Below, piece after piece: positions 59,367 through 64,000 of a DNA stretch of 64,000 bases. The notes beneath the pieces are model-generated. The model saw nothing but the letters and a program-made list of their open reading frames with translations, did not search any database and was not told the origin of the DNA. The position numbers and the translations under genes are program-made. Origin of the DNA: DASRAU01 sp035638075 (GTDB lineage Bacteria > Acidobacteriota > Polarisedimenticolia > Gp22-AA2); contig DASRAU010000015.1 in NCBI GenBank assembly GCA_035638075.1, positions 1-64,000 of the forward strand. The letters are read 5' to 3'. The number at the start of each line of letters is the position of its first letter. Position 1 is the first letter of the stretch.

Positions 59367-60536
59367 TCAGGCGAGATTCGGGATCGCCACCGGCCGCTCG
59401 GGCGCCGTCGGCGGGATCACCGCCCACGGGTCTTCCTCCCGGAGCCCGTTCAAATCCAGCGTGATGCCGGCCGAAGCGAAGGCGGCGGTCAGCTCGCGCT
59501 GCCGCGCCCTGAGGAAAGACGCCGTCGACCGGTAGCCGTAGTGCAGCATGGCGACGCGCGACCCGTAGTTCAGGATGTTCTCCATGAACAGGACCGAGTC
59601 GCGCGGGTCGGGCTCGATCACCACGACCACCGCCTCCGGGGTGCGGGCGCGGACGTGCTCCAGCGCCAGCTTGAAGCGCTCGCGCGACGAGATGCGCTGC
59701 GCCTGGTCCACGACGAAGGTCACGCCCTTCTCGCGCAGGCGGGCGCACATGCCCGAGAAGGTCGGGATGCAGACGACCCCCTCCTCGTTGCGGATCGGCA
59801 GGACCGGGTTCAGCAGCACGATGAAGCGCGAGCCGCGCTCGAGCGGCTGGTCGAGGTGGATGACCTGGCCGATGCCGCCGTCGATGAAATCGAGGCCGCG
59901 CAGAGTCACCGGGCGGAAATAGAGCGGCAGCGCCGAGGAGGCGGCGATGGCGTCGGAGATCGGCACGTCGCGCCATTCGCTCGACCCGAACAGGATGCGG
60001 TCGCCGGTGTCGAGGTGGATCGCCGGGATGTACAGCTCCTTCGGGAGCGCGGCGAACGAATCCACGCGTCCGTGAAGCGTCAGCAGCCGGTGCAGGTAGG
60101 CACGGTAGTGGTCGAGGGCGTAGATCCCCGGAGGCAGGTTCTCCTGCAGCGCGTAGACCATGCGCGCCAGAGAGAACGACTCGCCGCGGGCGCGCCGCTG
60201 CCGCCACAGGGTCGGGAGCTGGCGGACCCCCTTGAGGAAGGAATGGCGGATCTCCTTCCAGTCGATGCGGACGATGTCCTCCTGGCGGAAGTTGAGCGGG
60301 TCGTCGCTGTTGTGCAGGATGGCGCGGCCCACCTCGGCCGGAGTGACCCCGTTGACCATCAGCGCGGCCACGACCGCGCCGCCGCTCGTGCCGACGTAGA
60401 CGTCGTAGGCGGTGGACGAGAACTGGCCGGCGGTGGCGTGATCGAGCGCGTGCAGGGCGCCGAACTCGTACATCGCGCCGGTGATGCCGCCGCCGCACAG
60501 GACGAGGCTGCGGGGGGAAGGGCCGGGAGCGCTCAC
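59367..60536 (-). CDS. Patatin-like phospholipase
   Basis: This 389-residue protein starts at GTG 60536 (SAPGPSPRSLVLCGGGITGAMYEFGALHAL). The oxyanion glycine motif is CGGGITGA, the nucleophile elbow is VGTSGG (Ser about 51) and the catalytic aspartate is in FIDGGIG. No signal peptide is visible, so it may be cytoplasmic or peripheral. It hydrolyses acyl esters of lipids by family. It is the last gene of an operon after pyrF and an unknown exported protein, overlapping the latter by four bases. Confidence 0.92.
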   Translation of the reverse strand: MSAPGPSPRSLVLCGGGITGAMYEFGALHALDHATAGQFSSTAYDVYVGTSGGAVVAALMVNGVTPAEVGRAILHNSDDPLNFRQEDIVRIDWKEIRHSFLKGVRQLPTLWRQRRARGESFSLARMVYALQENLPPGIYALDHYRAYLHRLLTLHGRVDSFAALPKELYIPAIHLDTGDRILFGSSEWRDVPISDAIAASSALPLYFRPVTLRGLDFIDGGIGQVIHLDQPLERGSRFIVLLNPVLPIRNEEGVVCIPTFSGMCARLREKGVTFVVDQAQRISSRERFKLALEHVRARTPEAVVVVIEPDPRDSVLFMENILNYGSRVAMLHYGYRSTASFLRARQRELTAAFASAGITLDLNGLREEDPWAVIPPTAPERPVAIPNLA

Positions 60537-61543
60537 GCGGGTTTTTCCCCAGGCGGAGGCGCGGCCTCTTCGGGGGCGGCCGGCGCCGCGGGCTTGTCGG
60601 CAGGAGCCGCCGCCGGGGCGCCCTGCAGCCGGACCTTCCAGACCTGGGTCAGCCCGAAGCCGGTCATGCGGCTGCCCCCGATGTCGGTCTTCGCGTCGAG
60701 GACGAGGGCGATCTCCCTCCCGGGCTCGGCTTCGACGCGGATCGGGTCGGCCGCCATCGGGCGCCAGGTCCCCGATCCGCTCTGCTTGCCGGCGAGCATG
60801 ATGACGAGCGCGTGCGATCCCGGAGGCAGCGGGACGCCCTCCACCGGCGTGCGATCGAGCGCGATCACCTCGAAGCCGTGCTCCTTGCGCCGCGTCGAGC
60901 CGGCGCGGAAGAGAAGCAGTTCATGTCGCGGGGCCCCCTCGATCGGCGTCCTGCGGTCCCAGTGGTCCGGAACATGATCGCCGCTCGTGCACAGGATGGC
61001 CAGCGCCAGGTCGGAGACCGTGCCCACCTCGGAGTCGTCCGGCCGCGGCGCGCCCTTCGGCAGGGTGGTCAGCGCATAGATCTGCGGCGGGTCCTTCTTG
61101 ACCGACGTCTCGTCGAAGGTCAGCGTGATCCGCGCCGGGGTCGGCGTCGCCGCGAGCGGGGCCGGCGCCGGCGCCGCGGCGCCCGGGTGCAGGGGCGCCT
61201 CCAGCTGCCGGCGCCGCATCGCTTCGATCACACGCTCGGTGACTCCCACCCTCTGCAGCTCGGAGACGACGCCCGGATCGAGATCGAAGTCGGCCTTGCG
61301 GTTCCTGATGGTGTCGAGGATGACCGCTTCGGACGTGCCGTACGCGCTGAGGCGGACGATGTCTTCGTTCGTGAGCGGCGCCGGGTCGGGGGCCGGCACC
61401 GGCTTGCTGCCCGCGGCCAGGAGGAGCGGGCCACCGAGGACGCAGGCGGCGAGCACGAGCAGGACCTTCGCGTTCGACCGCACCGCGGACGCGAAGGCGG
61501 CGCACCGGGCGCGCGGCAACCGGGCCGCCGCCGCGCCGCTCAT
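60533..61543 (-). CDS. Unrecognised exported Ala/Pro-rich protein
   Basis: This is a 336-residue protein of unknown function. An N-terminal hydrophobic segment (VLLVLAACVLGGPLLLAAGS) suggests export or a membrane anchor. A helical stretch near residues 57-113 (NEDIVRLSAYGTSEAVILDTIRNRKADFDLDPGVVSELQRVGVTERVIEAMRR) is likely a distinct small domain, and proline/alanine linkers surround a beta-rich middle. The C-terminus is Ala/Pro/Glu-rich. It overlaps pyrF (ATGA) and the patatin gene (GTGA), so it is firmly coding, but I see no family match. Confidence 0.8.
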   Translation of the reverse strand: MSGAAAARLPRARCAAFASAVRSNAKVLLVLAACVLGGPLLLAAGSKPVPAPDPAPLTNEDIVRLSAYGTSEAVILDTIRNRKADFDLDPGVVSELQRVGVTERVIEAMRRRQLEAPLHPGAAAPAPAPLAATPTPARITLTFDETSVKKDPPQIYALTTLPKGAPRPDDSEVGTVSDLALAILCTSGDHVPDHWDRRTPIEGAPRHELLLFRAGSTRRKEHGFEVIALDRTPVEGVPLPPGSHALVIMLAGKQSGSGTWRPMAADPIRVEAEPGREIALVLDAKTDIGGSRMTGFGLTQVWKVRLQGAPAAAPADKPAAPAAPEEAAPPPGEKPA

Positions 61544-62256
61544 CGTCCGGCCATCTCGGCGAGGACGTTCTCGACCGCCTCCAGGGGATCGCGGGCCGCC
61601 GTGATCGGCCGGCCGACGACGATGAAGTCGGAGCCGGCCTCGATCGCCTCGCGCGGCGTCAGCGTACGGGCCTGGTCGTTCTGCGCCGCGCCCGCCGGCC
61701 GGATCCCCGGGGTGACGAGGAGCAGGTTCTCTCCGACCACCTCGCGCAGCCGTCGGACCTCGCGCGGCGACGCGACGATGCCGTCGAGCCCTGCCTGGCG
61801 GGCCATCCCGGCGAGATGGGCCACCTGGTCCTCCACGCTGCGGGTGATGCCGATGGCCGCGAGATCCTCCTGCTCCAGGCTGGTCAGGACGGTCACGCCG
61901 AGGATCTTCGGCCGCGGGTCGCCGTGGATCTGGCAGTGCGCGTCCACCTCGTCCACGACGCGGCGCGCCATCATCAGGCCGCCGGAGAGATGAATGGTGA
62001 ACATGCCGACGCCGAGCCGCGCCGCCTCGACCGCGGCGCGCGCCGCGGTGTTCGGGATGTCGTGCAGCTTCAGGTCGAGGAAGACCTGGCCGCCGCCCTG
62101 CAGGATCTCGCGCACCAGCGCCGGACCGCAGGCGGAGAAGAGCTCCAGCCCGACCTTGAAGCGGCGCGCCTTCGGCCGGAGCGCCGCGACCAGCGACAGC
62201 GCCGCGTCACGGGTCGGAACATCGAGGGCCACGATCAATCGTTCGGCGGCCTGCAT
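61540..62256 (-). CDS. pyrF: Orotidine 5'-phosphate decarboxylase
   Basis: This 238-residue TIM-barrel enzyme makes UMP from OMP. It begins MQAAERLIVALDVPTRDAAL. The catalytic motif is DLKLHDIPNTAARA, and the late barrel has TPGIRPAG and the phosphate loop IVVGRPITAARDP. The start lies 8 bases after a predicted -10 box. It is the first gene of an operon with the unknown exported gene and the patatin. pyrD and pyrK are nearby but in a separate unit. Confidence 0.97.
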   Translation of the reverse strand: MQAAERLIVALDVPTRDAALSLVAALRPKARRFKVGLELFSACGPALVREILQGGGQVFLDLKLHDIPNTAARAAVEAARLGVGMFTIHLSGGLMMARRVVDEVDAHCQIHGDPRPKILGVTVLTSLEQEDLAAIGITRSVEDQVAHLAGMARQAGLDGIVASPREVRRLREVVGENLLLVTPGIRPAGAAQNDQARTLTPREAIEAGSDFIVVGRPITAARDPLEAVENVLAEMAGR

Positions 62257-62264
62257 GGCGAGGA

Positions 62265-62293
62265 ATTCTCACAGAAGCGCCCGGGGCGTGCAA
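62265..62293 (-). promoter_or_regulatory. Promoter of the pyrF operon
   Basis: On the minus strand TTGCAC (62293-62288), 17 bases and GAGAAT (62270-62265) lie just 8 bases before ATG 62256. The expected transcript would have almost no leader. Confidence 0.5.
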
Positions 62294-62306
62294 GGTTCCC
62301 CGCAGG

Positions 62307-62335
62307 TTGCCAGAGTCCCGGCCGGTGCGGATAAT
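62307..62335 (+). promoter_or_regulatory. Promoter of the thioredoxin-like gene
   Basis: TTGCCA (62307-62312), 17 bases and GATAAT (62330-62335) precede ATG 62362. GGGAGAGAC lies immediately before the start. Confidence 0.6.
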
Positions 62336-62361
62336 CGTCGCGGGTCCGGTTCGGGAGAGAC

Positions 62362-62892
62362 ATGCGGAAACTCGGAAATTCGTTGGGCTTTCTCGCCCTG
62401 GCGCTCCTCGTCGTGGCCGCCCCGTCGTCCGGCTGCCGCGGCGGGGGCGGGTCGGGAGCGGAGGAGGCGCCTCCTCCCGGCGCGGACGTGAAGGTGATTG
62501 CCCACGGCGAGAAGGTGGACCTCGCGGCGCACCTCGCCTCGGGGAAGACCACGGTGTTCGATTTCTACGCCCCGTGGTGCCCCCCCTGCCGCGTCCTCGG
62601 GCCGGCGCTCGAGCGTCTCGCGGCGGCGCAGCCCGACCGGCTGGCGATCCGCAAGGTGGACATCGTGGACTGGACGACGCCGGTCGTCACGCAGCACGCC
62701 ATCGAGGCGCTGCCGCACCTCGTCCTCTACGACGCCACGGGCCGCGTCGTCGCCGACGGCGACAAGGTCTATCCCGAGCTGGAGCGACTGTTCGGCGATG
62801 CCGCCAAGGAGGTCATCCAGGCCGGAACCGGCGAGGACACCGCCAGGCCGGCCGAGGGGACCCGGGCCGCCGACGGCACCCAGGCGCTCTGA
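62362..62892 (+). CDS. Thioredoxin-fold lipoprotein
   Basis: This is a 176-residue protein. A lipoprotein signal (LGFLALALLVVAAPSSGC) has its lipid-attachment Cys near residue 25. A thioredoxin domain follows with FDFYAPWCPPCRVLGPALERLA (active site CPPC) and AIEALPHLVLYD (cis-Pro). The C-terminus is Ala/Gly/Thr-rich. It is likely a periplasmic disulfide reductase or cytochrome maturation-type factor, but the partner is unknown. It converges on pyrD across a 49-base gap. Confidence 0.9.
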   Translation: MRKLGNSLGFLALALLVVAAPSSGCRGGGGSGAEEAPPPGADVKVIAHGEKVDLAAHLASGKTTVFDFYAPWCPPCRVLGPALERLAAAQPDRLAIRKVDIVDWTTPVVTQHAIEALPHLVLYDATGRVVADGDKVYPELERLFGDAAKEVIQAGTGEDTARPAEGTRAADGTQAL

Positions 62893-62941
62893 AGGCGCTT
62901 CCGGCGCTCCTGCCCGGGACGCGCTCGGCACCGATTCCTGG

Positions 62942-63934
62942 TTATCCTGCCGTCGTTTCCTGCTCGCGGGCGTTCGGAAGGCGCAGCGTGCCGGTCAGCT
63001 CCTGCACGCGGGGGATTCCGCGGGCGCGGCACCAGGCTTCCATCCCCTCGGCGACGGTGAGGGGCGCGCGCGGGTCGTAGAAATTCGCGGTCCCCACCTG
63101 CACCGCTCCGCTGCCCGCCACCATGAACTCGAGGGCATCTTCCGCCGACGCGATGCCGCCCATGCCGACGATCGGCAGGCGGGTCGCAGCGTAGACCTTG
63201 TGCACCATGTAGAGGGCCAGCGGCTTGATGGCCGGCCCCGAGAGTCCGCCGACGACGTTGTCGAGGACCGGGCGGCGCCGCTCGAGGTCGACCGCGAGGC
63301 CGAGGAAGGTGTTCACGAGCGACAGGATGTCGGCGCCGGCGTCGGCCGCGGCGCGCGCCGCCTCGCCGATGTCGGTGATGTTCGGCGTCAGCTTGACGAG
63401 GAGCGGCAGGTCGGGCGCCGCCCGCCGCACGTCCGCCACCACCTCGCGGATGAGGACGGGGGAGACCCCGAACGCCAGCCCGCCCCGCTCGGTGTTGGGG
63501 CAGGAGAGGTTCAGCTCGATGGCGTGCAGGCCCTTCGCGCCGTTGAGACGCTTCGCGACCGCAACGTACTCGTCGCGGGTCTCGCCGAAGACGTTGGCGA
63601 TGACGACCGTGTCCTTGCCGCGCAGCGCCGGCAGCTTGTCGCTCAGGAAGGCTTCGACCCCGACGTTGGCGAGGCCGATGGCGTTGAGCATCCCGGCGGC
63701 CGTCTCGCAGGTGCGCTGCGGCGCGTTGCCGCGGCGCGGCTTGAGGGAGAGCCCCTTGCTGACGAAGCCGCCGATCGACTCGAGGTCGAAGTAGGGCTGC
63801 AGCTCGGTGCCGTAGCCGAAGGTGCCGCTCGCGGCGAGCACCGGGTTCTTCAGTTTGAGCGGGCCGAGCGTCACCCGCATGTCCGCGGGCGCCGGCTTCT
63901 TCGTCGCGGCGGCGACCGTCACGGGCTTCTTCAC
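62942..63934 (-). CDS. pyrD: Dihydroorotate dehydrogenase, class 1B catalytic subunit
   Basis: This 330-residue FMN enzyme oxidises dihydroorotate to orotate. The catalytic cysteine is in ELNLSCPNTERGG, typical of class 1 rather than quinone-linked class 2. LVKLTPNITDIGEAARAAADAGAD and PIVGMGGIASAEDALEFMVAGSGAVQVGTA are conserved. It starts at GTG 63934 (KKPVTVAAATKKP), overlapping the pyrK stop. The first 18 residues are an unusual Lys/Ala tail. The NAD-linked 1B type is supported by the adjacent pyrK. Confidence 0.97.
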   Translation of the reverse strand: MKKPVTVAAATKKPAPADMRVTLGPLKLKNPVLAASGTFGYGTELQPYFDLESIGGFVSKGLSLKPRRGNAPQRTCETAAGMLNAIGLANVGVEAFLSDKLPALRGKDTVVIANVFGETRDEYVAVAKRLNGAKGLHAIELNLSCPNTERGGLAFGVSPVLIREVVADVRRAAPDLPLLVKLTPNITDIGEAARAAADAGADILSLVNTFLGLAVDLERRRPVLDNVVGGLSGPAIKPLALYMVHKVYAATRLPIVGMGGIASAEDALEFMVAGSGAVQVGTANFYDPRAPLTVAEGMEAWCRARGIPRVQELTGTLRLPNAREQETTAG

Positions 63935-64000
63935 GGGCGCACGCTGCCGGCTTCGAAGACCGGGCCTTCGGTGCAGACGCGCGGGTAGGGCGGCACGGCG
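63931..64000 (-). CDS. pyrK: Dihydroorotate dehydrogenase electron-transfer subunit, C-terminal end (partial)
   Basis: The last 22 codons before TGA (63933-63931) read AVPPYPRVCTEGPVFEAGSVRP. This matches the end of PyrK, where VCxxGPVF holds the last cysteine of the iron-sulfur cluster region. PyrK carries FAD and a [2Fe-2S] cluster and passes electrons to NAD. Most of the gene is outside the window. The GTGA overlap with pyrD shows coupling. Confidence 0.9.
   Translation of the reverse strand, partial: AVPPYPRVCTEGPVFEAGSVRP

Overview
The window is about 70% G+C by eye and comes from a Gram-negative bacterium. It has genes for Kdo transfer, lipid A kinase and lipid A acylation, heptose synthesis, LolA, and an outer-membrane barrel protein. 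Four ribosomal proteins or paralogue types (S4, S14, L24, L36) are the zinc-binding forms. A CRTAC1/ASPIC-UnbV protein next to TPR proteins, two HD-GYP proteins and class 1B PyrD fit Acidobacteriota or a neighbouring phylum. That placement is inference, because no rRNA is present.

Layout. 1-16262 (+) is one long translation supercluster: the end of tuf, the S10 and spc ribosomal genes, secY, adk, map, infA, rpmJ, rpsM-rpsK-rpsD, rpoA and rplQ. 16259-21857 (-) is a six-gene overlapping LPS operon: waaA, lpxK, a lipid A acyltransferase, gmhB, hldA and hldC. 21995-29144 (+) holds two HD-GYP regulators on either side of a small ribbon-helix-helix-like gene and nadA. These are followed by an unknown gene, a LexA-like protein that has lost its autoprotease serine, a beta-barrel protein and a rhomboid protease. 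29155-30578 (-) is tRNA-Phe and recA. 30830-37059 (+) is an MltD-type lipoprotein, then a TPR/CRTAC1/ureohydrolase operon. 37032-43882 (-) is a polar amino-acid ABC transporter and a MacAB-like efflux operon. 44115-47190 (+) is a ComM-type ATPase and a STAS / anti-sigma kinase / STAS partner-switching set. 47187-49910 (-) is mutS. 49992-59354 covers membrane proteins, an SPFH-TPR fusion (-), lolA, yajQ, a polyprenyl synthase and smc. 59367-62256 (-) is pyrF with an unknown secreted protein and a patatin. 62362-62892 (+) is a thioredoxin lipoprotein. 62942-64000 (-) is pyrD and the end of pyrK.

Gene packing is extreme. Most operon genes overlap by 1-4 bases (ATGA or GTGA), and several convergent pairs interlock through their stop codons. 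No gene-free stretch reaches 300 bases. Vegetative-type promoters close to TTGACA-N17/18-TAnnnT can be read at many transcription-unit starts. At four of them the -10 box lies only 7-9 bases before the start codon, which suggests leaderless mRNAs.

I do not see a clear new multi-gene system such as a defence island, CRISPR array, prophage or secondary-metabolite cluster. The best leads are variants of known parts. They are the LexA-like repressor with an inactive protease site, the phased AT-rich repeats at the regulator gene upstream of nadA, a roughly 105-residue low-complexity insertion in the SMC head, a membrane-anchored SPFH-TPR fusion, a phosphorylation-dead receiver fused to HD-GYP, and tandem hairpins at the S10/spc junction.
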